A stretch of 64,000 bases of DNA from Rhizobium sp. RCAM05350 (GCA_024426085.1 CP087974.1:1-64000), one strand, 5' to 3'. Positions 49,534 to 59,450 are shown, counted from the first letter of the stretch. Translations and numbers: made by a program. The notes: generated from the letters alone by a model not told the origin.

Positions 49534-50499
49534 ATGAACAATCTGATCGATCTCGCCAAACATATTCCCACGCCTGAGGCCACTCTAACTGTGGCCTATA
49601 CCCCAATCCGTTTGCCGATGGTCGGCCGCCAGCCGCTGGAACTGCGGCTGACAGCACCCACGACCGGCGGCAACCTTGCAATCGTGCTGCTGTCGCATGG
49701 GTTCGGCCCGTCCAACTATATTCCGTCAAAAGACGGTTACGCCCCACTGGCCCAGTTTTGGGCGGAACGCGGTTTCGCGGTAATCCAGCCGACGCATGCG
49801 AGTTCCCACGTCGGTGGCTTGCCCTCAGACGTGCCCGGCGCGCTGTACTTCTGGCGCGAGCGCGTCGAGGAGATGAAGGCGGTTCTCAACCAGTTACCCG
49901 AGGTAGAACGCCAGGCGCCCGCCATTGCTGGCCGGATGGATCATTCGTGCATCGGCGCCGTCGGTCATTCTTTCGGCGGGCACACCGTTGGGCTCCTGCT
50001 CGGCGCGCAGCTGAATGGTGAGGATTTCTCCGATCCACGCATCTCGGCAGGTATCCTGCTGGCTGCGCCCGGACGTGGCGGAAAGCACATGACCGAGGAA
50101 AACGCTGCCCGGTTTCCATTCTTCGACGTTGATTTCTCGACGCTGACGACACGCAGCCTTGTCGTCTGCGGTGATACGGACGATCCGCATTTCACAACAC
50201 GTGGCCCAGAATGGCATGCGGACGCGTTTCACCATTCGCCGGGCGCAGAAGCCATATTGATGATGCACGGCGTTGGGCACGGTCTTGGCGGCATTGCCGG
50301 GCTTGATGCAAAGGAAACCGAGACCGAAGCGCCTGACGTCCTGGAAGCAACGAAACGACTGACGCTCGCCTGGCTTCAGACCGTGCTGAGAGCGGATGAA
50401 GGTGCATGGCCGAGCGCGTGCCTCGCGCTCGAGGGTAAAGCGGCCCCGCTTGCGGATATCACGCATAACCAAACAGAATTCGACCATTATAAGCAGTAA
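49534..50499 (+). CDS. Alpha/beta hydrolase, dienelactone-hydrolase/PAF-acetylhydrolase-like
   Basis: Intact, 321 residues. IVLLSHGFGPSNYIPSKDGY as the oxyanion region, nucleophile elbow GAVGHSFGGHTVGLLLGA, acid in VVCGDTDDPHF, catalytic His in MHGVGHGLGGI. No signal peptide, so cytoplasmic. The length and late His fit the chlorophyllase/PAF-AH-like group of carboxylesterases. Forty bases after the dehydrogenase gene and so probably co-regulated by the AraC protein at 47732. Confidence 0.88.
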   Translation: MNNLIDLAKHIPTPEATLTVAYTPIRLPMVGRQPLELRLTAPTTGGNLAIVLLSHGFGPSNYIPSKDGYAPLAQFWAERGFAVIQPTHASSHVGGLPSDVPGALYFWRERVEEMKAVLNQLPEVERQAPAIAGRMDHSCIGAVGHSFGGHTVGLLLGAQLNGEDFSDPRISAGILLAAPGRGGKHMTEENAARFPFFDVDFSTLTTRSLVVCGDTDDPHFTTRGPEWHADAFHHSPGAEAILMMHGVGHGLGGIAGLDAKETETEAPDVLEATKRLTLAWLQTVLRADEGAWPSACLALEGKAAPLADITHNQTEFDHYKQ

Positions 50500-50732
50500 G
50501 GTTTTGAGCGCGGTTCCTGAGCTAAAATGGATGCCAATTCCTTAAATTTACTGGTGAGCTCTGCCCAACTAGAAATTCAAGCCTACACGCTCACTTCATA
50601 AAAGCTGCTTTTGTCACAAGCTCAGTTTATCAAACGCTTAGCTGATCTGTAAGATGTCGCTGGTTCAGATCCCTTCAAGGCGATGGAAGCTGACCAGCAT
50701 TTGCCTCTGACCAACGAAGCGTGCTGAGTGGT

Positions 50733-51891
50733 TTAATAAAATGTACGGCTGAACGGCATCACAGCAGCGCCTATGGCTGGGGCATCGCTGGAAATCTCGG
50801 AGACGATGAGTTTTGGGCCTGGGCGCTGAACGCCGTATCGGGGCCGATCGAAAATCTTTGTCCGCTCGATCATGAGCATGGCAAGATCTGAGGGGATCTG
50901 TCCGCCAAAGACGATTGCTTGTGGGTCGATGGTAGCGCGGATCGCATTAACGAGGCGATTGTAGGCGGGCGTGATTTCGTCCACCCACTCGGCAACGCCC
51001 GGCCAGTTGCGATCGAAATGTCGGCGCATGTAGTGGATTGACGGCACGTTGATGCCGTTCTGGTTCAGGCGATTGATCAAATACTGCAAGGCTGGGCGTC
51101 GTTCCGTTTCCACATCATCAAACATGCCGGAAAACTCGCCCGCATTGCCATTGCCACCTTGTAGGAGCTCACCGTCGCTGATTACGCCACCACCAAATCC
51201 GTAATTGAAGCTCAGGTAGGCGAAATGCCTGACGAAGCGGCCAGCGCCAAACATGGATTCCTGCAATCGCGCCGGACTTTCCGCCGTTTATGATCCAGGC
51301 GGGTCTGTCGAAGAGACCTGAAATGATGGGTCCGAGCTCGATCAGGGACCATTCATGCAGAGGTAGTGGTGCATTGTGGCGCGTGCCGTCGACATGATAG
51401 CCGGCAATCGCAAATCCAACGCCGAAGAAACTCTTGTCGGTTAGGCCATTCTGTCTCTGCAGATCGATGACCTGCTGTTTCACGAGCTGCAGCGCCTGGT
51501 TCATAGTGAGCTCGCGAAGAGGTACTTCACGCTCACCGAGTATCTGGCCCGCCAAGTCCATGATGCAGATGCCAATCACATCGGTATTGACCGAAATACC
51601 GCAGGCATACGCGTGGCTACCGTTCAACCGTAGCATCGGGCTCGGCTGCCCGCGGCCAAGGCCTGGCTTTGCGGAACCAAGAGAAATCACACCACGCTCT
51701 GCCAGATGATCGAGGATGCGATGAACCGACTGCTGCGTGAGGTCCGTATGGCCGGTGATCTCCGCACGCGAGATGCCGGGATTACGCCAGATCAGCTGCA
51801 GAAGCTTTCGTTCGTTCGTGGAAACAACTGCAACCTCTCCACTGCGTCGAAAGCGCTCATGAATCAGAGCCTCTGCACTATACGCATCCAT
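50733..51891 (-). CDS. ROK-family transcriptional repressor, one frameshift
   Basis: About 386 residues. N-terminal winged helix (ISRAEITGHTDLTQQSVHRI then LDHLAERGV) and a C-terminal ROK sugar-kinase-like domain (GVGFAIAGYHVDG, YGFGGGVISDGELLQGGNGN then AGEFSGMF). In ROK proteins the zinc motif CxCGxxGC is usual; here that stretch is not visible, so it may be a divergent regulator. Frame shift near 51275. Divergent from the Ugp-type transporter operon at 52073; TTAC/GTAA palindromes lie between. Probably senses the transported compound or its sugar/polyol product. Confidence 0.88.
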
Positions 51892-51904
51892 AACAATCAG
51901 AACC

Positions 51905-52022
51905 TTACTACTGAAGTGTAATCTAGACCGCGGATCATGCGCTTATACGTGAGATAGCCGCAAAATACAGAATATTCAAGATAATTAGCTGTCATCCAAT
52001 TGTTACACTTAAGGCGTAGTAA
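51905..52022. promoter_or_regulatory. Pair of inverted operator-like sites between ROK gene and ugp-type operon
   Basis: TTACTACTGAAGTGTAA at 51905-51921 recurs in inverted form as TTACACTTAAGGCGTAGTAA at 52003-52022, with the same TTACTAC and AAGTGTAA halves. The sites lie at both edges of the divergent promoter region, each close to one gene start, a geometry suited to repression by looping. Confidence 0.6.
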
Positions 52023-52072
52023 TCCCTCATCGAGGCCGGCCAGAAGGCGGCTCCATTATCAATGAGGGCATG

Positions 52073-53380
52073 ATGAAAACGTTCACCTTGGCGGCCTCCG
52101 TCGTACTCCTCGGCTGTGCCAGCGCGGCGCAGGCCACCAATATCGAATTCTGGTATGGAAATACCGGCAATGTGGAAACAGCCATCAAGGCGCAATGTGA
52201 TGCGTTCAACGCGGCGCAGAGCGAACACCACGTCAACTGCGTCGGCCAGGGCAGCTACGAAGTCTCGATGCAGAAGGCGATCGCCGCCTACCGCGCCAAA
52301 AACCATCCGGTGCTGATGCAGTTCTTCGACGCCGGCACGCTCGACCTGATGCTGTCTGGTGCGGTGGAGCCAGTGCAGGACCTGATGCCAGACGTCAAGT
52401 GGGACCAGTACATTGCCGGCGCCCGTGCATACTATGAAACTTCCGGCGGCAAGCTGTTTGCACAGCCCTACAATTCCTCGACACTGCTGTTTTACACTAA
52501 CAAGACCGAACTTCAGAAAGCCGGCGTCACCGTGACGCCAAAGACCTGGGAAGAGGTCATCGACGCCGCCCACAAGCTGAAGGCCGCCGGTCACGCCTGC
52601 CCGTTCGTCACCGACGGTGACACCTGGCGCGTGCTTGAGCAGTTCTCCGCCCGCCACGGCCTGCCGATCGCCACCAAGCACAATGGCTATGACGGTCTCG
52701 ACGCTGAATATGTGATCAACACCACCTTTGCCGCCAAGCACCTCGCCAACCTGGTCGAATGGCGCAAGGAAGGCCTTGTGCGCCTCGCTGTTGATACCAA
52801 GGCGGGCAACTACACTGCCGCCTTCAACGCCGGCGAATGTGCGATGATGGAACAGTCCTCCGGTTCCTACGCCGCTGCGGCCAAGGCGTTTGACGGCAAG
52901 TACGAACTGACCGTCGACATGGCCCCGATGTACAAGGATTACGAGCGCCATAATACGTTTGTCGGCGGCGCGTCCATTTATGTCATGAAGGGGCATGCCA
53001 AGCCGGAGATCGAAGCCGCCAAGGCCTTCCTCGACTTCCTGCGCCGTCCTGAACAGCAGATGTTCTTCACTGCCGCCACCGGCTACGTTCCCGTCACCAC
53101 CGACGTTCTCGACACCATCGCCAAGAGTGCCGATGCCAACTCGCCGAAATATGCAACCGCAAAGATCGGCGTCGAATCGATGAACCAGCCGGCAACGCCG
53201 GACACCCGCGGCATCCGTCTCGGCTTCTACGTCCAGTTCCGCGAGATCTTCATGGAGGAGACCCAGAAGGCCTTTGCCGGCCAGCAGACCATGCCGGTGG
53301 CGCTCGATAACACCAAGAAGCGCGGTGACCAGCTGCTGCGCCGCTTCGAGCAGACCTATAAGGGTAAGACGCTTCCGTGA
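52073..53380 (+). CDS. ugpB: Substrate-binding protein of Ugp-type ABC transporter (glycerol-3-phosphate/glycerophosphodiester)
   Basis: Intact, 435 residues. ATG 52073 has GAGG at five bases; ATG 52070 is too close. Sec signal MKTFTLAASVVLLGCASAAQA. The mature protein starts TNIEFWYGNTGNVETAIKAQ and has GQGSYEVSMQKAIAAYRAKN and QFFDAGTLDLMLSGAVEPVQ, as in UgpB. Periplasmic receptor for glycerol-3-phosphate or its diesters. First gene of an operon with two permeases, ATPase, two phosphodiesterases and a phosphatase, repressed by the divergent ROK protein by inference. Confidence 0.9.
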   Translation: MKTFTLAASVVLLGCASAAQATNIEFWYGNTGNVETAIKAQCDAFNAAQSEHHVNCVGQGSYEVSMQKAIAAYRAKNHPVLMQFFDAGTLDLMLSGAVEPVQDLMPDVKWDQYIAGARAYYETSGGKLFAQPYNSSTLLFYTNKTELQKAGVTVTPKTWEEVIDAAHKLKAAGHACPFVTDGDTWRVLEQFSARHGLPIATKHNGYDGLDAEYVINTTFAAKHLANLVEWRKEGLVRLAVDTKAGNYTAAFNAGECAMMEQSSGSYAAAAKAFDGKYELTVDMAPMYKDYERHNTFVGGASIYVMKGHAKPEIEAAKAFLDFLRRPEQQMFFTAATGYVPVTTDVLDTIAKSADANSPKYATAKIGVESMNQPATPDTRGIRLGFYVQFREIFMEETQKAFAGQQTMPVALDNTKKRGDQLLRRFEQTYKGKTLP

Positions 53381-53452
53381 TCCATCCTCGATGATCCAGG
53401 CCAGGGGGTGGGTTCGCCGCCCCCTGGCCATTCCCGCTATCGGACTGAGCCC

Positions 53453-54341
53453 ATGTCTTCGGAATCTTCCCTCTTCAGCAATCGCTGGCTGCCGATCCTT
53501 CTGGTGGCGCCCCTGATGCTTCTGATCGTGCTGTTCTTTTACGCGCCGGTCTTCCAGGCGTTCTACTGGTCGTTTTTCTTGAGCAGCCGTTCGGCGGCGG
53601 CTCGGAATTCGTCGGCTTCCAGAATTTTGAACGCGTTCTGTCCGATCCGGAATTCTGGAATGCCGCGCGCGCACCGTTGTGTTCATGCTGACGGCATCGT
53701 CGCTTGCCGTCGTCGTGCCGCTGATGCTGGCGATCGCGGCCGACCGGAAGATCCGCCTTTCGCTGCCGGCGCGCAACGTGCTGGTCTGGCCAAAGGGCAT
53801 TGCCGGCGCGTCAATCGGCGTCGTCTTTGCCTTCATCTTCAATCCATTCGTCGGCCTGCTGGCGCCGCTCAACCAGATGTTTCCGGGGCTCTGGGCGCCG
53901 GGCATCGATGGCACGGATGCCTTCATTACGCTGATCATGGCGCATGTCTGGAGCGGCATTCCGTTCAATTTCGTCATCCTTCTGGCCGGCCTGCGTTCCA
54001 TTCCGCACACCATGTACCAGGCAGCCGCCATGGACGGCGCCGGCCCCTGGCGGCGCATTCTCGACGTGCAACTGCCGCTGATCATGCCGCAGCTGTTTTT
54101 GACGCTGGTCCTCGAATTCACCGAAAGCATCACGTCAGCCTTCGCGCTGATCGACACGATCACCGGCGGCGGGCCCGGCGGCTCGACGACGCTGCTCGTC
54201 TACAAGATCTATGTCGACGGTTTTCGTGGATACGACCTCTCCGGCGCCTCCACCCAGACCGCCATCCTGATGGTTTTTGTCATCCTCCTCGCTGCCTGCC
54301 AGTTCGCCTTCATCGGCCGGCGCATCAACTACGAGCGCTGA
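53453..54341 (+). CDS. ugpA: Ugp-type ABC permease 1, one frameshift
   Basis: About 296 residues, six membrane segments. Starts at ATG 53453 (MSSESSLFSNRWLPILLVAP). The frame shifts near 53580 (WSFFLEQPFGGGSEFVGFQN). The EAA cytoplasmic loop reads YQAAAMDGAGPWRRILDVQL and the end is FIGRRINYER. Ends three bases before the second permease, so tightly coupled. Forms the membrane channel with UgpE-type permease. Confidence 0.9.
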
Positions 54342-54344
54342 GCC

Positions 54345-55263
54345 ATGATCGAGAACGCACGCTCCATCAACATCGTCGCCGGCACCATCCTGGCGATCGG
54401 CATCATCTACATTGTCGGCCCGCTCTACCTGGCGCTGTCCACGGCCTCGCAATCCTTCGAGGACATGCTGCGCAACGGTCTCGCCTGGTATCCCGGCGAC
54501 CAGCTGTTTGTGAACATGGGCAAGATCTTTACCGAGACGCATATCCCGATCCAGATGATCAACAGCCTGATTGTCGCCTTTTCGAATGCCGTCGCCACCT
54601 GTATCCTGTCGCTCCTGTCGGCCTATGCGATTGTCTACTTCCGCATCCGCTGGGCGGGCGTCGCCTTCGCGCTCATCCTGGCAACAATCATGCTGCCGCT
54701 CGATATCCGCGTCATCACCACCTATCAGGTGGCCGCCAATATATTCTCACCGCTCAACGCGCTGCTTGACGTGACCGGTCTCAACACCCTGATCGCATCG
54801 GCCTTCGGCGCACCGGTGCATATGGAAGTCAGTGTGCTCGACACGCATTTCGGCCTGGTGGCGCCGCTGGTCGCCCATGGCACCGGCACGTTCCTATTCC
54901 GCCAGTTCTTCCTGACGCTGCCAAAGGATCTGTTCAAGGCGGCGCGCATGGATGGGGCAGGGCCGATCCGCTTCCTGATCGATATTTTGTTGCCGCTGTC
55001 GCGCGCCAGCTTCGCCGCGCTCTTCGTGCTGACCTTCCTCAGCGGCTGGACGCAGTATCTGTGGCCGCTGGTCGGCGCCTCGACGCCGGACATGCAGACC
55101 GCCGTCGTCGGTCTTGCCCGGCTCGTGCCCGATGCTGACGGCCAGGTGCCGAATTTCCCTGATGATCATGGCCGGTGCCGTGCTCGTCTCCCTCGTTCCC
55201 CTGACGATGATCGCCCTTCTGCAGCGTTTTCTCGTCCAGGGCCTGGTTCTCTCGGAGAAATGA
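54345..55263 (+). CDS. ugpE: Ugp-type ABC permease 2, one frameshift
   Basis: About 306 residues. Starts at ATG 54345 (MIENARSINIVAGTILAIGI). EAA loop: DLFKAARMDGAGPIRFLIDI. Near 55158 one base is missing; as written the frame runs on into the ATPase gene, giving an artificial permease-ATPase fusion. In the corrected frame it ends MIMAGAVLVSLVPLTMIALL then QRFLVQGLVLSEK and stop at 55261-55263, the normal UgpE ending, with ATGA overlap to the next gene. Confidence 0.9.
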
Positions 55264-56396
55264 CGATGACCGCCATCGATACCGCCATTCGCCCCGCTGC
55301 TGCCGAAATCAAGCTCACGGGCGTCACCAAGGCCTATGACGCCAAGACCGTCGTCATTCCGCCGATGGATGTGGCGCTCCGGCCCGGCGAATTCACCGTC
55401 ATCCTCGGCCCGTCCGGTTGTGGCAAATCCACGCTGCTGCAGATGATCGCCGGCCTCGAACGGGTGTCGGGCGGCAAGATCGTTATTGGCGGCCGGGAGG
55501 TGCAGGATCTCGAACCCAAACACCGCGGCTGCGCCATGGTGTTCCAGAACTATGCACTTTATCCGCATATGACGGTTGCAGAAAACATGGCCTATAGCCT
55601 GAAGGTCGCCGGCGTTTCCAAGATCGAGCGCGCGGCGCGGGTTGAAGCCGTCGCCAAGATGCTGGGCCTTGCGGATTACCTCTCCCGCAAGCCGGGCCAG
55701 CTTTCCGGCGGCCAGCGGCAGCGCGTCGCCATCGGCCGCGCCATCATCCGGGAGCCGGGCGTGCTGCTGTTCGATGAACCGCTATCCAATCTCGACGCCC
55801 AGCTGCGCCACGACATGCGCATCGAACTTGCCGAGCTGCATCGCCGTATCGGCGCCACCAGCGTCTTTGTCACCCACGACCAGGTCGAGGCGATGACGCT
55901 GGCCGACCGCATCCTGATCCTCAACAAGGGTCGCATAGAACAGTTCGATACGCCGAAGGCGATCTATCACAGTCCCGCTTCCGTGTTCGTCGCAAAGTTC
56001 ATCGGCGCGCCGCCGATGAATATTCTGGACGTCACCGGCGACGGTAATGCTCTGCGGACCGCCGACGGGCAGGTGGTTGCGGACTCCGCACGGAAGGGAC
56101 GTTTCCAGCTCGGTATTCGCCCGGAAGATATTGCCGTGAAGACCGGTGGTCCAATCATAGCGCGCATCCGTTATCGTGAAGACCTCGGCTCCCACGAAAT
56201 CATCGAGGCCGGTCTCGGCGGCCAGCAATTGCGGATCGCCACGCCTTTCGGTGCCGAAATCGATGCGGTCTCGACGCTATCCCTGTCTTTCCCGAGAGCC
56301 CGCCTGCACCTTTTCGATGGCGAGACAGGCAAGGCGATCGCCAATGCATTCGACGAGCGCCAGGCCGTTCGCCAGCCAGTGAAAGAATACCAGTGA
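55260..56396 (+). CDS. ugpC: Ugp/MalK-type ABC ATPase
   Basis: Intact, 378 residues. Walker A GPSGCGKSTLL, Q-loop VFQNYALYPHMT, signature LSGGQRQRVAIGRA, Walker B VLLFDEPLSNLDAQL, H-loop VFVTHDQ; then MalK-type regulatory OB/TOBE region (IGAPPMNILDVTGDG, GIRPEDI). Starts at ATG 55260 overlapping the permease stop. Its own stop overlaps a GTG start of the first phosphodiesterase (GTGA). Powers import of the substrate captured by UgpB. Confidence 0.93.
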   Translation: MTMTAIDTAIRPAAAEIKLTGVTKAYDAKTVVIPPMDVALRPGEFTVILGPSGCGKSTLLQMIAGLERVSGGKIVIGGREVQDLEPKHRGCAMVFQNYALYPHMTVAENMAYSLKVAGVSKIERAARVEAVAKMLGLADYLSRKPGQLSGGQRQRVAIGRAIIREPGVLLFDEPLSNLDAQLRHDMRIELAELHRRIGATSVFVTHDQVEAMTLADRILILNKGRIEQFDTPKAIYHSPASVFVAKFIGAPPMNILDVTGDGNALRTADGQVVADSARKGRFQLGIRPEDIAVKTGGPIIARIRYREDLGSHEIIEAGLGGQQLRIATPFGAEIDAVSTLSLSFPRARLHLFDGETGKAIANAFDERQAVRQPVKEYQ

Positions 56397-57222
56397 ACTA
56401 CAGAGAATTTATCACCGACCCAACGCGAGTGCGCCGTGGTCGTTCATCGTGTATCTGGCGGGACGCCCCCTGAAAACAGTCTTCTGGCCATCGAGAGGGC
56501 CATTGCGGCTGGTTACGACGCGGTGGAGATCGACATCAGGCGTAGTGCCGACGGCGGGCTTTTCCTGCTGCATGACGACACGCTGGAGCGCATGACCGGG
56601 CTCGACCAGCCGCCGGAAGTGCTGGGCTCGGAGCAATTGTACAGCCTCAACCTGCGAAACCACGACGGCGGCAAGGCCAATGGCCTCACGCAGGAGAAAC
56701 TGCCCAGCCTTGCCGAAGTGTTCGAACTGACGCGCGGCCGCATCTTTCTGCATCTCGACGTCAAGCAGCAGGCCGTCATTCCCGAAGTGATCACTTGCGC
56801 AAAGGCGATGGGCGTCGATGCCCAAGTGGATGTCTGGGCCTCGGTGGCAAACCCGAAAGGCTTGGCGTGGGTGCAGGACACGATCACGCCGCATGGCGTT
56901 TTGTTCATTGCAAAAACCCGCCTCGACGCGCCGGACGCCGAAATGCAGGTTGAAGCCTTGTCAATACTGGCGCCATCCGTCTGCGAGATCGACTTCGACG
57001 ATCTGGAGCAGGTCGCGGCGTTGCGAGGCCGTTTTGCGGGGACCGGCATGGCGCTTTGGGTCAACACTCTCGACGGTGTTTCCTGTGCCGGCTTCACCGA
57101 CACCGCCGCGCTCATCGATCCCGATCTGGTCTGGGGTCGTCTGATCAACGCAGGCATCTCGGTTATTCAGACCGACGAGGCAGCGGCTCTCAAATCCTAT
57201 CTCTGCGGCCCGCCGCGCCTGA
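56393..57222 (+). CDS. Glycerophosphodiester phosphodiesterase 1, two apparent frameshifts
   Basis: About 277 residues. Start GTG 56393 overlaps the ATPase stop. Catalytic start VVVHRVSGGTPPENSLLAIE (His, Glu-Asn; the usual HRG is HRV here), then YDAVEIDIRRSADGGLFLLH with the metal-binding Glu and Asp and HDDTLERMTG. IFLHLDVKQQAVI and ISVIQTDEAAAL complete the TIM-barrel pattern. Frame shift near 56432; a second near 57215 removes the stop, joining it to the next gene on paper. Cleaves glycerophosphodiesters to glycerol-3-phosphate and an alcohol. Paralogue of the next gene. Confidence 0.82.
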
Positions 57223-57242
57223 CACCACCAAGGAAAACCAAA

Positions 57243-58073
57243 ATGACCCATTACAAGGACTATATCGCCGATCCCGCACGCGATTGCGCGATCGTCGCCC
57301 ATCGTGGCGCATGGCGCGGCGCATCGGAAAACAGCCTCGCCTCCATTGAGCGCGCCATTGCCGTCGGCGCCAATATCGTCGAGATCGATATCCGCAAGAG
57401 CGCCGACGGCGAACTCTTCATCATGCATGACGACACGCTGCTGCGTATGGCGGGCATCGACCGCGACGCCGAAACCTTCACCATAGCGGAACTGCAGGCG
57501 ATCGCGCTGCGCGAAGACGATGGCGGCGACCATCGCACTACGACCGACCAGCGCATCCCGACGCTGAGACAGGCGCTGGAAGTCATCCGCGGCCGCATCT
57601 TCGCCGATCTCGATCTCAAGGATCGCGGCCTGTTCTCCGAGGTTGCCGCCTGCGCCCACGAGATGGGGGCGGCCTCCTATGTCGACCTGAAGACCCGGGT
57701 GATGACCCACGAGGAACTGGACTGGGTTCGCGCCCAGAACATCGAAGGTGTGCCGTTCATGGCCATGGCGATGTTCACGGCGGAAGACTTTGAAAACACC
57801 ATGGCGCTACTTGGCGAAATCAAGCCGTTCATGTGCGAAATGCGTTTCGACCACATCGACACCATCGCCAGTAACCGTCAGCGCTTCCACGATGCCAACG
57901 TAGCATTATGGATCAACACGCTCGATCAGGTCGGCAGCGGCGAGTGGCGCGACGACAAGGCGCTGGACGATCCGGACAGCATCTGGGGTCGGTTAATGGA
58001 TGCTGGCATCAGCGTCTTCCAGACCGACCGTCCGCAGGAGCTGAAGGCTTACATCGAGGCACGCCGCACATGA
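57243..58073 (+). CDS. Glycerophosphodiester phosphodiesterase 2
   Basis: Intact, 276 residues from ATG 57243 behind AAGGAAAA. CAIVAHRGAWRGASENSLAS has the classic HRG and EN, followed by IVEIDIRKSADGELFIMHDD, RIFADLDLKDRG and DAGISVFQTDRPQ. It has the full catalytic set, unlike copy 1, where HRG is altered, so the pair may have diverged in substrate. Its stop overlaps the start of the phosphatase gene (ATGA). Cytoplasmic, no signal peptide. Confidence 0.9.
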   Translation: MTHYKDYIADPARDCAIVAHRGAWRGASENSLASIERAIAVGANIVEIDIRKSADGELFIMHDDTLLRMAGIDRDAETFTIAELQAIALREDDGGDHRTTTDQRIPTLRQALEVIRGRIFADLDLKDRGLFSEVAACAHEMGAASYVDLKTRVMTHEELDWVRAQNIEGVPFMAMAMFTAEDFENTMALLGEIKPFMCEMRFDHIDTIASNRQRFHDANVALWINTLDQVGSGEWRDDKALDDPDSIWGRLMDAGISVFQTDRPQELKAYIEARRT

Positions 58074-58899
58074 AAACGATCAGCGATGAACTCCTGGTAG
58101 CCCTGATGTCTGACATGCGGGACGTTGCGCAGGCCGAAATCCTTCCGCGCTTCCGCGCCATCTCCGCCGATGCCATCCGGGCCAAAACCGCGGCCGATGA
58201 TATCGTTACCGATGCCGATATCGCTGCCGAACGCATGCTGGGCCAGCGGCTCGGCGAGCGGTTTCCCGGCATTGCGATCGTCGGCGAGGAAGCCGCCTCG
58301 GACGATGCCTCGGTCCTCACTCGTCTTGCCAATAGCGAGCTTACCGCGGTCATCGATCCGGTCGACGGCACGTGGCATTTTGCCCATGGCGTACCGATGT
58401 TCGGCAGCATTCTTGCGATCGTCGCCGGCGGAGAAACCGTAGCCGGCATCATCCACTATCCGGTGACGGGAGATTTCCTCGCGGCCCGCCGTGGCGAGGG
58501 CGCCTGGCACGTGGCGACGGACGGCACGAGGACGCGTCTTGCGGTCGCCGCGCCGGCACCGATCGACGAGATGCACGGTTTCATTCCGCTGCATATGTTC
58601 GAACCGGACCTGCAGGCGCAGTTCGCTCCCCGAGTCCTCCGCTTCCTGCGCACTACCACGTGGCGCTGTTCGGCCTGGGAATATCGGATGCTGGCGACCG
58701 GCGCGATGAGCTTTGCCTCAACGAGAGCGTGAAGCCCTGGGATCACGCAACTGGCGTACTCATCCACGCCGAGGCCGGTGGCCATTCGGCGCTCACGACC
58801 AGTGAAATCTATTGTCCGAATACGACCGAGGGGCACTTGTTGGCCGCGCCGAGCAAATCGTCGTGGGAGAAGATTCGACAGGCGCTATACTCGGAGTGA
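58070..58899 (+). CDS. Inositol-monophosphatase-family phosphatase, one frameshift
   Basis: About 276 residues. Lithium-sensitive-phosphatase motifs: IVGEEAASDD (metal Glu), AVIDPVDGTWHFAHG (DPxDGT) and VKPWDHATGVLIHAEAGGH (WDxA). Shift near 58725. Acts on myo-inositol phosphate or a related sugar/polyol phosphate. As the last gene of the operon it would dephosphorylate a product of the phosphodiesterases, suggesting the imported compound is a phosphodiester of an inositol- or polyol-like molecule. Confidence 0.88.
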
Positions 58900-59064
58900 G
58901 AAATGGTGATGGATTGCAGGAAGCCGGGTACGTCGGTCGCATTACTTTCCAATCAATGGCTTGAATGTGATGCGCGTGATCAGCGAACCCGGCCTTATGA
59001 GGGATATTATGGCTGGCTCCTATGCTGCCTGGTTTGATAATTTTCAGGGCTGGCGGTTCCAGGG

Positions 59065-59196
59065 ATGCCTGCCGGCTCGCTTGGAATGGGTGACGATCCG
59101 AATGCGACATACGTCGTGTACAGCGTTCCGAAGTCCGGGGGCGGAGCCAGGCTTGTTCATGACCGTCGGATCGAAGCAGGACTAACTGATCCGTGA
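59065..59196 (+). CDS. Possible small protein (43 aa)
   Basis: ATG 59065 to TGA 59194-59196. The peptide (MPAGSLGMGDDPNATYVVYS then VPKSGGGARLVHDRRIEAG) has a balanced, coding-like composition. AGGGA lies close in front. No family recognised. It might be the tail of a longer broken gene. Confidence 0.25.
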   Translation: MPAGSLGMGDDPNATYVVYSVPKSGGGARLVHDRRIEAGLTDP

Positions 59197-59431
59197 AGCA
59201 CTCGCCTGGTTGATCATGTGAGTGCTTGTTTCCGTACCAAATCCGCAAGAAGTTTACTGTCGGTTTAGCTGACGCGCATCTGAGGGATTTGATGTCAATC
59301 GGCACCCAAAATTCACTCCAATCGCCGCCCCAAGGGCGCAAATTTGCAGGCCGGAACACAGCCTCGCAAGCCAGGTGAATTTTTCTCCATACCTCTCGCC
59401 AAAAAGAACACCGTTCCTTATAAATCATTTT

Positions 59432-59450
59432 GTCTACTGATTTTATAGAC
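59432..59450. promoter_or_regulatory. Inverted repeat ahead of the monooxygenase operon (GTCTA-N9-TAGAC)
   Basis: GTCTA at 59432-59436 and TAGAC at 59446-59450 in AT-rich DNA 35-54 bases before the start codon at 59486. A plausible operator or LysR-type site overlapping the promoter. Confidence 0.4.

Noticed and set aside
51992..54163. A 723-codon open frame on the minus strand opposite ugpB and ugpA
   Set aside because: It is the antisense of two clearly coding genes; its composition (Arg, Gly, His-rich) has no protein family character. Long antisense frames are common in GC-rich DNA.
54345..56396. Apparent natural fusion of ABC permease and ATPase
   Set aside because: The fused stretch between them is nonsense, whereas one base change near 55158 restores a normal permease end and an ATGA overlap with the ATPase start.
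56436..58073. Apparent double-domain glycerophosphodiesterase in one frame
   Set aside because: A ribosome binding site and ATG lie between the halves and one indel near 57215 gives the first gene a proper stop, so two genes are more likely than a fusion. A real fusion is not fully excluded.
58793..59428. A 211-codon minus-strand frame in the gap before the monooxygenase operon
   Set aside because: It runs antisense into the phosphatase gene, has no recognisable motif and a random composition.
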